Part shown: positions 29,759 to 39,325 of the stretch, in pieces
How the letters are laid out: each line of letters opens with the position of its first letter
How positions within the stretch are numbered: the first letter of the stretch is position 1
From: Saprospirales bacterium
Lineage (GTDB): Bacteria > Bacteroidota > Bacteroidia > Chitinophagales > Saprospiraceae
Length of the DNA: 64,000 nt
Direction of reading: 5' to 3'
Assembly: GCA_016719895.1 (NCBI GenBank)
Contig: JADJYG010000001.1
Span: 248,001 to 312,000, forward strand
Notes under the pieces: model-generated
What the model saw: only the letters and a program-made list of their open reading frames with translations
What the model was told of the DNA's origin: nothing
Database searches by the model: none
Translations under genes and position numbers: made by a program

Positions 29759-31578
29759 TCCTGCGGCAGTTTATCAAACCATGTTTTTTTCAAAACCCAG
29801 GTGCACAACACTGCGATCGCCAGCGTAATCGCGAAGGGAACAATCTTCAGCAGCACCAGGTAAATCGGGAAGATGACCAGGGCCGTTTGCCAGATGATAC
29901 CCACCACGACGTTGAACATATCGCGCCTGAAGTTGGTGTTACCGGTAAATAGCGGATCTTCCGCCACCACTTTGTCGTGGATGGGTTTCCAAAATCCCCA
30001 GGGCCGCACGGTTTTGTAAAACGACTTCAATGTTTTTTCATCGGTCGGAGGCGCCGAATACGTGCCGAGGACGGCGGCCAGCACCGAGAGGGCCAGCATC
30101 AGCGGAAAGGTGTACAAGTCGAGCGTGCCGGGGAAAATAAAACGGAAAGACAGGGCTGGCAGCAATCCACCCACCATACCCCAGAAAAAACCCGCGCCGT
30201 TGAAGCGCCACCAATACCATTTCAGTACATTGGAAGCAACATAAGCGCCGTAAAGCCCGGAGACGATCCACTGCAACAGATCGTTCACATCGCGGGCAAA
30301 CAATCCCAGGAACATGCTGATAGTCACCATGACAATACCCGCCCCCCAGTTCATGTACTTGATTTTGGCATTGGAAGCCTCCGGATTGATGTATTTCAGG
30401 TAGATATCGTTGACAATATACGCCTGCGTGGCATTCAGCGTACCGGAAAACGTAGACGTGAACGCCGCCAGCAAACCGGCCAGGATAAGGCCCAGGAAAC
30501 CGACAGGAACAAATTCGTTGATAGCGGAAGGTAACACTTGCTCGAAATCGATGTTTCCACCGACAATCAGGTCGAGTTTGTCGTAAAAAATCAGCCCCAG
30601 CACCGCGAATCCGGCAATCATAAAATACCGGATCGGCATGAGAACCAGGCTCACCGACCCGCTCATCAGCGCGGCTTCGCGGGGCGACTTCGCCGACAAG
30701 ATTTTCTGCATGTCATACGTTGGCGCCGGACCCGCCAGCGATACCAGGGCCCCCTTGAGCAACATCATGGTGAAGAATATGGAGAATAAGCTATAGCCGT
30801 CGCTTTCAATCTTCCGGTTGACGTCGGGGATGATATTCGCCCAATCAACCCCGAGATTTTTCCCGAAAAAGGGAGAGTCCCAGCCGGCCGGAACCACTAC
30901 GCCATGCGCCGCCACCGTTTGCATGGCAATTACGCCGATCACCAGGCCCGAAACCGTCATCAGGGCATATTGGATCACATCGGCCCACACGATGCTCATC
31001 ATCCCCCCCAGCAGGGTGTAGAACACGGCAAATGCCGTGATGCAAATCCCGTAAAAATGCGGCACGTATTCGGCCGGAACATCAAAGGGCACCCACGCCG
31101 ACACCATTTCCCAAGGGATAAATATCTCCACGAACTTGCCGATGCCGATAAACCCGTACGCCAAATAGCCCAGACCCAGAATAATAGCAAAAACGACGAT
31201 CACACCGTGCGACAAACTGGCGCCCCGGCCGCTGAAGCGCGTATTGAGCCATTCGGCGCCGGTTGTCACGTTGGAGCGGCGCAGCCAGACGGATAAAAAA
31301 ACCATCAGGAAAATCTGGTTGAATACCGGCCATAACCAGGGGATCCAGGCGCTTTTCAACCCGTAAACAAACAAGAGCGTGACCAACCACATCGTACCGG
31401 AAATGTCGAACATCCCCGATGCATTAGACAACCCCAGCAAGTACCAGGGCAAACGGTTGCCTCCCAGCATGTAATCATTCTTGCTCTTTTCCGCCCGCTT
31501 TTTTAATAAAAGCCCGATGACTACCGTAGCGGCCAGGTAGAGCAGAATGATGGAAATATCGAGTACGGTCAGCTTCAT
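29755..31578 (-). CDS. SSS-family sodium:sugar symporter
   Basis: Inner-membrane sodium/solute symporter of about 607 residues. The start MKLTVLDISIILLYL at 31578 places the first helix at the N-terminus, and a TACATTTG box lies 42 bp upstream, so the longer upstream frame is rejected. About 14 hydrophobic helices are visible, with the SSS-type LGGNRLPWYLLGLSNASG segment after helix 1 and a G-rich AAFTSTFSGTLNATQAY region. The overlap with GH1 points to a transported beta-linked disaccharide or its monosaccharide. It completes the pathway surface cleavage, SusCD import, periplasmic cleavage, sodium-driven uptake, GH1. Confidence 0.9.
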   Translation of the reverse strand: MKLTVLDISIILLYLAATVVIGLLLKKRAEKSKNDYMLGGNRLPWYLLGLSNASGMFDISGTMWLVTLLFVYGLKSAWIPWLWPVFNQIFLMVFLSVWLRRSNVTTGAEWLNTRFSGRGASLSHGVIVVFAIILGLGYLAYGFIGIGKFVEIFIPWEMVSAWVPFDVPAEYVPHFYGICITAFAVFYTLLGGMMSIVWADVIQYALMTVSGLVIGVIAMQTVAAHGVVVPAGWDSPFFGKNLGVDWANIIPDVNRKIESDGYSLFSIFFTMMLLKGALVSLAGPAPTYDMQKILSAKSPREAALMSGSVSLVLMPIRYFMIAGFAVLGLIFYDKLDLIVGGNIDFEQVLPSAINEFVPVGFLGLILAGLLAAFTSTFSGTLNATQAYIVNDIYLKYINPEASNAKIKYMNWGAGIVMVTISMFLGLFARDVNDLLQWIVSGLYGAYVASNVLKWYWWRFNGAGFFWGMVGGLLPALSFRFIFPGTLDLYTFPLMLALSVLAAVLGTYSAPPTDEKTLKSFYKTVRPWGFWKPIHDKVVAEDPLFTGNTNFRRDMFNVVVGIIWQTALVIFPIYLVLLKIVPFAITLAIAVLCTWVLKKTWFDKLPQD

Positions 31579-31619
31579 GAAAAACAAGGTTTTGATGCCC
31601 GGGGTAGTGCCGGGTTTGG

Positions 31620-31627
31620 CAAATGTA
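31620..31627 (-). promoter_or_regulatory. Candidate -7 box for the symporter-GH1 operon
   Basis: Read on the minus strand the bases are TACATTTG, an exact TAnnTTTG match, 42 bp before the symporter ATG. No clear -33 element at the expected spacing. The rest of the gap 31579-31943 shows no gene or repeat. Confidence 0.45.
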
Positions 31628-31943
31628 AGCCGGGAATACCAGGGGAAGCGGGGGGAAATTGAAAAATTTGAGGGGGTAATCGGAACAGCCCCGCAGTCGC
31701 CGCCATACGGTAAAATACCCAATTTGCAGTGCTGGAAAATACCCCCCTATTTTCAAATCATCTCAGGGTTTTTACCCGTTTTGTTCAAAGTACCGTGGAA
31801 TAACACAATACCGGCTGGCAGATTTTTATTATCTGTAAACATTTCCGCCACGGGAAACGGCGCGATCCTTCCGGCGCATTTGGCATTGCCGGTATCTTTT
31901 CCCGGGCGGCAGCGGACGTATCGTTTGAATAAAAAAGTTGTAT

Positions 31944-32135
31944 ATGGGCACCCAGTCATCTGACTACAGATTAATCGCAGGCAAGCACTTCCGCCCGGTC
32001 AATCCGGCGCATGAACCTATGGACCCGCAGCAGTGCGCCGATTCCGAACGCGATGTCAGCGATGGTGGCGGCGCAGGATTTATGTTATTCCTGCTGGCAC
32101 TGGTTCTGGCTGCCCTGGTCTGGTGGTTGACCTGA
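31944..32135 (+). CDS. Small single-helix membrane protein, hypothetical
   Basis: 63-residue frame from ATG at 31944: a polar N-terminal half (MGTQSSDYRLIAGKHF) followed by a Gly-rich hinge and one strong transmembrane helix (FMLFLLALVLAALVWWLT) at the very C-terminus. This tail-anchored layout is seen in many small bacterial membrane proteins. Its stop is 42 bp from the convergent DUF499 stop. No family recognised; the composition looks coding, but the length makes the call tentative. Confidence 0.4.
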   Translation: MGTQSSDYRLIAGKHFRPVNPAHEPMDPQQCADSERDVSDGGGAGFMLFLLALVLAALVWWLT

Positions 32136-32176
32136 GGGTGCGCCTGCCGCGGGTAGCATCTGTACCAGAAAACCTC

Positions 32177-35100
32177 CTATTCTCCTTCCACTCCGAGTCC
32201 CAGCTGCCCGGCAGCCTCTTTCGCATTTTTTACAATCCCCTTCGATTCATCTAACGGGCTGCTCTCCGTGCTGTGTATCCTGAACGACACTTCGATTTCG
32301 ACCTTATTGCCGTGCATGGCAAAAGGAGCGATGAAGTAATTGAACAGTTCGGTGTAGCGCTCCAAAGGCACCTTACCGGAAACGGTCAGGGTGCGGTAGA
32401 TTTTCGCTTCTGCCGGCGTCGTGCCGGATGACTCCGGTTCTTTTACGCCACTGTCCGATGGTTTTTCCGCAACCGGCGAAAGCGGAGAAGTCGGATATTC
32501 TACCGGCTGCGGCGCCGGCTTCAGCGATTTGTCCACCAACCAATAGGTCGTATCCAGCACGTCGAAAAATGGCACGGACTCACCCAGATAATACTTGGTA
32601 AAAACCGTACCATCACCGGATGCAATGCAGAAATGGTTTTCCTGGCAGTAGCGTTGCAAACTGACGGCTACCGACTGCGGGCCGCTGATCATGGGCTTGT
32701 CGTCGAAGCGCAGGAACGCCTCGTACACGTCGCGGGCGCGAACGGATTGTTCCGGCGTAGGCAGCAGGTTGTGAGCGCCCAGGGTATTGTAGCCCACCGA
32801 ATCCAGCAGCCATTCCTCTTCCTTGAGGGCGCCGATCAGGTTGAAATTGATTTGCATGTCCAGGCTGTCGCGGAACTGCTTGAGCGCCAGGGTTTGTATG
32901 CCCCCCTTGGCGGTGTGCTTGAGCGCGATGGAGTAGGCCACCACGAGCGAAATATCCGTCTGCCGGGAAGCATCGTCGAGGCGGCGGCGGATGTCGTCTT
33001 TTTGCTCGCGCTCCAACTGGCTGCTGTATTCCTGACTGATTTTCTGGCAAGCCAGGTAGTCGCGTGTGTCGGACTGTAGTTTGCCGATACCCAGTTCGGA
33101 GCAGGCCAGGAAAAGCAGGGTGTTGCGGTAGATGCGCTGGCTGTTACCCTTTTGGGTGGCGAGTCTTTCAATCAGGGGCTTTGTATGCCCGTTGGCGCCG
33201 TCCGCGGTGGCCGTGTATTTGGGACTGAGGATGACGAGCGTGGGTTTTTGTTGCTCCGGAATATCTTCGGAAGGATTGACCAGGGCCTTGCCGAACAGGG
33301 CCAGGTTGCTGGTATTCAAGTTGATCCGTTTCAAAATTTCGGCTTCGATTTCATCGTTGCGGATGTCGTTTTTGGCCTGATTGATCAGGATATTGATGTT
33401 CGGTTTGGTATGAAACCAGTAGCGTTTGCCGGCCCCGCCGCTTTGGGCGTAGTACAGGTAGTAGGCGTTGCTCTCCAGTTCGTCGAGCGCGCCGTTTACG
33501 CTGTTATGGTTGAAGCTTTCCGGGCGCAGCGCGTTGAGTTTGAGTTCGGGTACGCCGACACCCTTGTTGGCGCCGTCGCTGCCAAAGGAGTTGAGCAATA
33601 TGGTGGCGGCAATGCCCTGTGTGAGGTAGTATTGGCCAAAGTCTTTTTTGTTGCTGTCGATCTTGAAAGCGTTGGAGGAGGAGCCGGCCACATCGGCGCT
33701 GATGACGGCATCGTAGCCATTGCCGTAGAGTTTTTTGAGCTGACCGGTAAGGGCATCGAGGTTGGCGCAGTTGACATCGGAGGTATGGATGAGCAGGTTG
33801 CTGCCCGGGAGTGACTGCTGTCGTTTCCACAAATCGCTGACGATGGCTGCCAACAGGCGGAGTGCGCCGCGTGTGCGCTGGAAGTCGTGGTGACTAGCCC
33901 AGCGGATGCGGAACACATCAATCAATTCGGGATGGAAGGGGTACGATTTCAGCATTTTCTGCCGGTATTCGCTTTTTGCAGCGTGTTGCGGCAGTTCGGT
34001 CGAGTGCTGCTGATACAATTCCATGTATTTCGACACGACGGATTCCACGGCTGCCAGGTCGCCGATGTCTTCAAAAAGCCGGCGGCGGATCACTTCGTAG
34101 ATTTCTTCGTCAGCTACCGGCTGTGTGTCGGCGCCGACGCGGCTGACGCGTTTTTGCAGGCTGTTCAGAATGGCCTGTGCCTCGGGCGTGTTGCCGACTT
34201 CCTGCGGACTGGCCGGCAAGGTCACCACGGCTACGCAGTGGTTGGCGCCGGCCACGGCTTCTGTCAGTTCCTGCATGAAACTGATGGTCTGGTCGGCCAG
34301 ACTGGAATTGCCGGCCTTGCGGGCAGAGGCTTTTACGCAGTAGTCGGCCAGCTCGTCGATGAGGATGAGCGCCGGCTGACATTGGTCCAGCACCTTTTTA
34401 AACAGCCCGGCCGGAGCGATGAGCTGTTCGTCGTTTTTACGCAGGATCTCGTAGGCAGCCTGGCCACCGAGTTGCCAGGCGAGTTCACCCCAGATGGTTT
34501 GGATATGGACGCCCTCCGGCGTGGTGCGGCCGTTGGCTGGGTCGTTGGTGGTGTTGGTGAATACCGCAATATTGGCCTTGTCGAAGTTGGGAACACCGGT
34601 ATATTGCACCAAGGCGGCGGCATCGCCCGATTGCACGGCGTTGCGCCCCCACCGAGCCAGGTGGTACAACGAAATCAGGGTATGCGTTTTACCGCCCCCG
34701 AACCCCGTTTGCAGGGAAATGACGCGGTTTTCGGCGTCTTCTTCACCGTTCATACCCTTGATGACGCGGCGGGCCACCGTTTTGAGGCCGGCGGTGAAAA
34801 AGGTTTTGGAGAAGAACACCGCCGGGTTGTTGTATATCTCGCGGCCGTTGCCGAGGGCCACTTCGGCTAAGTTAGCGGCGAACACGCTCTCGTCGAGCCG
34901 GCCCTGCCGGATATCGAGGTGGGGCGACACCACCTGAAACCAGGGCCGTGGGCCGGCAGCGGCAGATTTTGTTGTTGGCGCAGGTGTTTCGGGCCGTGCC
35001 TCGCGCAGTTTGGTCAGTTCGTCCACCAGTTCATCCATGCCGAGGGTACGGGCGATCTGGGTCATTTTGATCCAGGTGTTGAGCGCCTGATCGTCTTCTA

Positions 35101-35443
35101 CCGCCTTGAAATGGGCTATCTGATTTCGCACATCGTAAATCTCGCCAAACCAGGTAGGTACATTGTGCGCATCTTTGGAACCGAAATCCTTGCGCAGCAG
35201 GTCCTTATACTTCAGTGCGAATGGCTTCAGGTATTGAAAATCAATCAACGCCTCCGGCTGGTGCCCTGCCGCAGGCCTTGTTTCCAGTTGTCCCTGCTGC
35301 CGGCTAAGCGATTCGGCGAACCACACCGGCCATTTGTCGCCGGCTTCTTTAAGGAGCACGCTGACGGCGTAGGGCCGCATGGCTTCGAGGAAAAGGCCGA
35401 GGCCTTTGTAGAGGTTGTCTTTTTGAGTTTGGTTTAAGGCCAT
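32177..35443 (-). CDS. DUF499-family AAA+ ATPase with Swt1-like HEPN N-terminus
   Basis: Large ATPase (1088 residues) of the COG1483/DUF499 type, related to PglY/BrxC proteins of phage-defence systems. The first 150 residues are helical and resemble a Swt1-like HEPN domain, with an RNxxxH motif at 106-111 (VRNQIAH), the catalytic signature of HEPN ribonucleases. The ATPase core has Walker A GFGGGKT at 247-253 and Walker B LILIDELADY near 358-367. The C-terminal third carries a disordered Pro/Ser-rich linker and a short beta domain. It is the last gene of the defence operon, separated from the methylase by the GIY-YIG repeat cassette. Expected role: ATP-driven sensor or loader for restriction. 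Nuclease activity of the HEPN part is inferred only. Confidence 0.85.
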   Translation of the reverse strand: MALNQTQKDNLYKGLGLFLEAMRPYAVSVLLKEAGDKWPVWFAESLSRQQGQLETRPAAGHQPEALIDFQYLKPFALKYKDLLRKDFGSKDAHNVPTWFGEIYDVRNQIAHFKAVEDDQALNTWIKMTQIARTLGMDELVDELTKLREARPETPAPTTKSAAAGPRPWFQVVSPHLDIRQGRLDESVFAANLAEVALGNGREIYNNPAVFFSKTFFTAGLKTVARRVIKGMNGEEDAENRVISLQTGFGGGKTHTLISLYHLARWGRNAVQSGDAAALVQYTGVPNFDKANIAVFTNTTNDPANGRTTPEGVHIQTIWGELAWQLGGQAAYEILRKNDEQLIAPAGLFKKVLDQCQPALILIDELADYCVKASARKAGNSSLADQTISFMQELTEAVAGANHCVAVVTLPASPQEVGNTPEAQAILNSLQKRVSRVGADTQPVADEEIYEVIRRRLFEDIGDLAAVESVVSKYMELYQQHSTELPQHAAKSEYRQKMLKSYPFHPELIDVFRIRWASHHDFQRTRGALRLLAAIVSDLWKRQQSLPGSNLLIHTSDVNCANLDALTGQLKKLYGNGYDAVISADVAGSSSNAFKIDSNKKDFGQYYLTQGIAATILLNSFGSDGANKGVGVPELKLNALRPESFNHNSVNGALDELESNAYYLYYAQSGGAGKRYWFHTKPNINILINQAKNDIRNDEIEAEILKRINLNTSNLALFGKALVNPSEDIPEQQKPTLVILSPKYTATADGANGHTKPLIERLATQKGNSQRIYRNTLLFLACSELGIGKLQSDTRDYLACQKISQEYSSQLEREQKDDIRRRLDDASRQTDISLVVAYSIALKHTAKGGIQTLALKQFRDSLDMQINFNLIGALKEEEWLLDSVGYNTLGAHNLLPTPEQSVRARDVYEAFLRFDDKPMISGPQSVAVSLQRYCQENHFCIASGDGTVFTKYYLGESVPFFDVLDTTYWLVDKSLKPAPQPVEYPTSPLSPVAEKPSDSGVKEPESSGTTPAEAKIYRTLTVSGKVPLERYTELFNYFIAPFAMHGNKVEIEVSFRIHSTESSPLDESKGIVKNAKEAAGQLGLGVEGE

Positions 35444-35535
35444 GATTGTTTTATTAAATTGATTGGATTAGGTAAGTCGTTATATTTCTGCTATTCCCAT
35501 TTTATCTTTCTGCTTTGATTGGCCGTATAGGGACG

Positions 35536-36421
35536 CTTGTCATGTTGAAAACAACTACACAAGGCAAGAAACCCATTCCGGTTTGCCAAGAGTTGTCGTA
35601 GAAACAACTACACAAGCCAAAACTCTCCTTGTCATGTCGGCAACACCTAACCAAATCTGCCCAAAACAACACGACTTCGGCTTGTGTAGGTGTTCCAACA
35701 TGACAAGGAGCGCAACCCAGCGCAATCCATGGCCCGTAGGTATCCAAAAATCAAACCGAAATTGCTGTTGATTTAAACATCCTCCTGATCTTCTTTTTTA
35801 TTCCGCAACGCCGTGTAGTAATCGCCCCAGACTTTTCTTGGCGGCCATTCATCACACCATTCGGCGTTTAAGAATTTCCATTTCGGGTTAAATTCAGCAA
35901 TCAACACTTCCTTCAATTCTCTTCGCCAATCTTTTAATTCGGTTTCCCGGGCGATGGCGTTGTCTACATATTGATATAATTCCAGATAAACCAGGCAATA
36001 ACAGTAATACTTTCCGGCAAAGGTTTTTGGTTTGCCCCGGTTGGCATAGTGTTCCACCAAGCGCCTTGCAATGTCGTTGGTTACCCCTATGTACAGGGTT
36101 GTTCGATTGGGGTTGGTGGTTATATAAACGAAATAGGCGTGGTTCATGGCGGAAATGTATTCGTCAATTTGCTCATTTTTCTCATGCCTGGTTCATTTTT
36201 TCACCATCATACATTTTTCCTTGTCCTGTTGTAAACACCTACACAAGCCACTTGTATGTCGGAAACACGCCCAAGGTACAGTGCCGAACTTTGGCTTGTA
36301 GGTGTTTCAAGGACAAGGGCACTTTTTGCTGTAGGTGTTACAACCACCTCACAACGCCAACCAATTTGCACACCCCAACTCTCACCACCTTTGGCTTGTG
36401 TAGGTGTTTCCAACAGACAAG
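35536..36421. mobile_element. GIY-YIG cassette flanked by inverted ~30-bp repeats
   Basis: Several copies of a roughly 30-bp unit, approximately CTTGTCATGTTGGAAACACC followed by TACACAAGCC, bracket the GIY-YIG gene. Plus-orientation copies: 35536-35565, 35594-35618 (partial), 35628-35652 (partial), 36220-36249. Minus-orientation copies: 35679-35707, 36293-36317, 36393-36421, with a fragment near 36330. On each side, facing copies can pair into hairpins. The cassette sits between the methylase stop (36456) and the DUF499 start (35443), genes that would otherwise be about 130 bp apart, so it looks inserted. No transposase is present; the GIY-YIG nuclease is the only candidate mobilising enzyme. 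Repeats are seen directly; mobility is inferred. Confidence 0.6.
35773..36147 (-). CDS. Small GIY-YIG nuclease domain protein
   Basis: 124-residue stand-alone GIY-YIG domain of the UvrC-like, YhbQ-type family. YFVYITTN at residues 4-11 and LYIGVTN near 18-24 form the GIY-YIG core. ARRLVEHYANRG supplies the conserved Arg, and ETELKDWRRE the metal-binding Glu region (E near 88) with the KxWRR helix. Proteins of this type are frequent and scattered in Bacteroidota, with unknown function; related domains cut DNA in homing and repair. It is enclosed by the inverted-repeat cassette and points the same way as the defence genes. It may be a passenger or mobilising nuclease rather than a defence component. 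Confidence 0.85.
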   Translation of the reverse strand: MNHAYFVYITTNPNRTTLYIGVTNDIARRLVEHYANRGKPKTFAGKYYCYCLVYLELYQYVDNAIARETELKDWRRELKEVLIAEFNPKWKFLNAEWCDEWPPRKVWGDYYTALRNKKEDQEDV

Positions 36422-36455
36422 TCAGGGCCAGGCCGAGGTAAAACAATCAACCACA

Positions 36456-39319
36456 TTACCACAACCGGCGCCCCTGTTCCGGCCGTGCTGACTCCACCTC
36501 CCGGCTCTCCCGCAACAAACTGTCCTTATTTACCAGCAAGCCCTGTGCTTGTTTGATATCCTCGCTGCCGGCGGGCAGTATTTCACAAAGGGAAGTGAGC
36601 ACCCGCCAAAAAGGATCGGTGGGCTGGGCGGCCATGCGTGCTAAGTAGCGCAGCAGCTCGCCGCGATTAGTACCCTGATAAAGGTGCAGCGCGCGGTGGA
36701 CCTTATCAATCAGGAAAGCCCCTTCGGCTTCTCCCAGTTTTTGTTGGCCGCGATGCGCGTCTCAAAGCTGCCGAGCACTTGTTTGTTGCCGTTCTTGAGA
36801 AGAATATGCTCCGTGAAAAAGTTCCTGTACATCGATGGTAAGACCTATGCGGGAAAATTTGGCCGCATCGTCGAAGTCGCTCTCGGTGAAACCGTAGAGC
36901 TGGAGCCAGGCGATGTAGAACTTGGTAAAGTCGTCGCCCTGGAAACCCTTGAGCAGGGCGTTGAAGGCGCTCTCGCGAGCCATTTCCAGCAGATCAGCCA
37001 CGGTAACCCGGCTGCCGTCGGCTTTTTCCACCGACTGGTACCGCCCGAACTCGCTGACCGCCTGCCCGAAACAAGCCGTGAGCAGGTCGGCGCCGCGAAA
37101 ACCCAATTCGTACAACTGCTCTACTTCTTTTTCCACCCGTACCTCTATGGCTTTTTTCACCGCCTTGTAGTCGCCAATGCCCTGGCGCTGGGCAGGGCGG
37201 CAGGAGACGGTGACAGAGGAGGAGAGAAAGGCTTTGTCGGTTTTGAGAGCACCGGTCATCTCTGTATCATTTGCCCAGGAGCCGGTGATGTTCATACCAG
37301 CCCCGAGGATGGAGTTGCACAACGTCGTCCATGCTTCCGTGCTTTGGTGTGCAAACATAATGCTCACGATGTCGGAGGTTTGGTTTTCGATGGCCTCGAA
37401 TATTTGCAGCAGTTTGTCTTCAAAATGTTTTTTGGCGGTATCAATCTTGCCGTTATGGTGGTGTTTCAACGCCGTGCACTCATCCGACTTTGGCGTTTGC
37501 GGAGTGGAAAAAGTTAATGGGAAAAGATCGAATACGGTGCGTTTTAACCAGACGTAAAAAAAGTCGGACAGATCAGCGTAGGCAATAGCATCGTAGTACG
37601 GCGGATCGGTGACGACGGCTGTTAGTGATTTTGCGGAAAACTGTTCTTTATCACCGCTGGAGGCATTTTGTAAACCAGCGGCAAAAGGGAAAGAGCTTTC
37701 AGATTCAATATATCTAATCAGCCATTCTATTTGGTTAGAATGCCCACCCGTTGAGTCTGAAAATGGATTGACTTCCGGATAATCAAAAACCATTGGAATG
37801 GCTGTCTACCCAAAAATGTTGACAGTTTCCGGCATGTGCCATACGCCGAAAGAGGTATCCTCAGGGCCACCCGGTCCACCAAAATCCCCAAATACGTCGC
37901 CACCGCCCTTCCATAGTCACTTTCGGTTGATTTCAGTTCGGTTTTCAGTTCGCGGAGTTTTTCCACGAGGGTGTGCAGGGTAAGGAGTTGGCGGGGGGTG
38001 AACATATCGCCATATCGAAACCCCCAAGCAAAAGTAAAACCACCAGTAGAGCCGCTTGGAATTTTTCCAGGTGGTTGCATTTGTCTTGTTATACAGCTTC
38101 GATTTCTTTTCCTGGGTTGGCAATCGGTATCTTTTCCATGATTTCCATCTTCAATTACTGCCAGCAGTTTTCTTTTAGTCTTCCAGTAAAATTGTCCTTT
38201 AGTTTTGATTACATCGGTATTGTTTCACAAACCTGGGCATTTCAATTTTCCCGGAATTCCACCTTCCTGTTCTCTACTGACCCAGTTTTTATCTCAAACT
38301 CAACCTTCTTCCCCTCAATTACCGGCTTCAAATACACCTGTTTGTCGGGCTTATTACACAAATAAAACCCTTTGAGCAGCGGTACTTCGGCCCGGCAGGA
38401 AGGGTTGGAGCAAGTCCCCACCCGTGCCCAATAGTACGCGATAGGTTTATTTCCGACCCCCTCCCGGCCTCCCCAACGGGGGAGGGATAGTAGTGCCCGA
38501 TTTCCGCTTCGGCGCGGCGCAGCAATTCGCGGGCGTAAAACTCCACGTCGAAGGAGAGGCGGTTAGAGATGCGGACAGCGGTGGCGTCGCCCTGGTGGTA
38601 GGTTTTGTTTTCGTTGGGCTGGGCATCCCAGGCTGCCTGGCCGTAGCGGGCGATGAATTCGGCTTTGGAGTAGGTGATGGGTTTGCCAAAGCGCTGCGGG
38701 AATTCGAGGCTGGCTTTCTGAATGATATGTGCCACGGGGTTGATGTCGTTGCCGAAGGCGCGGCAGCCGAGCCGGGCGGCTTCGAGCGGGATGGCGCCGC
38801 CGCCGGCGAAGGGGTCGAACCATTATGCGCTACCCAGATCAGTTTCCGGGCCTTGTTGAGAATTTCTTCGTTGTTTTTGTTGTCCCACTTGATGAGGCTG
38901 AAGTCGGAGAGCATTTTGCCGGCGGGTGGGGTCGGTTTTTTGAGCAGCATGGCCTGTTCCGCCTCGGCGGAGAAGCGGCCGATGAACATTTGCAGGCGGT
39001 TGCGGAGGTTATCCTCCATTGGGTCGTAAATGGCGGTCCAGGGGATGTCGGCATAAGGGCGGTAGGGGTCGCCGGGGTTGTGGGCTTTGCCGAGCAGCAG
39101 TTCCACGGCGTCGCGGAAAGCGGGCGGGCAGTGCGAGTCGAGCGGATCAGGTACCAGCGAAGCGAACACCACGGCGCGGCACACGGGCAGGGGCCGGCGG
39201 GCCCACCACAGGTGCAGGGTGGAGATGTGGCCGTGCCGGATGGATTTATCGCGCACGCTTTCGGCGGATATTTCCTTGACGGGGAGGGCGGATTCGATGA
39301 GTTTTTTTGGTGTGGGCAT
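36456..39319 (-). pseudogene. DUF1156 adenine-specific DNA methylase with zinc ribbon, multiply frameshifted
   Basis: Remains of a COG1743-type N6-adenine methylase of about 950 residues, the modification enzyme of the island. The pieces appear in correct order but in changing frames: DUF1156 N-terminus (KKLIESALPVKEISAESVRD, LWWARRPLPVCRAVVFA), SAM-binding motif FDPFAGGGAIPLEAARLG, PIAYYWARVGTCSNPSC zinc-ribbon part, KRYRLPTQEKK, MFTPRQLLTLHTLVE, AIPMVFDYPEVNPFS, catalytic TDPPYYDAIAYADLSDFFY, and a C-terminal helical part (LHLYQGTNRGELLRYLARM) ending at 36456. Frame changes are needed near 38820, 38465, 38240, 38130, 38065, 37850 and twice near 36700-36780. The flanking genes have none, so real decay is likely, though a local assembly fault is possible. 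The ATG lies 6 bp after the TOPRIM gene. Confidence 0.8.
38457..38486. repeat. GC-rich palindromic repeat inside the methylase gene
   Basis: CCCCTCCCGGCCTCCCCAAC then GGGGGAGGG: a 30-bp near-palindrome of the kind scattered through Bacteroidota intergenic DNA, translated here as PSPVGEAGRG. It lies exactly where the zinc-ribbon lead-in should be, and the frame changes at its edge. It appears to be an insertion that helped break the gene. Confidence 0.5.
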
Positions 39320-39325
39320 GGTGGA

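Noticed and set aside
35536..36421. Possible CRISPR array
   Set aside because: Repeat copies vary, occur in both orientations, and have no regular spacers or cas genes nearby.
36684..37517. 277-codon plus-strand frame opposite the methylase
   Set aside because: The minus strand carries the methylase TDPPYY motif and flanking conserved blocks; the antisense frame has no motif.
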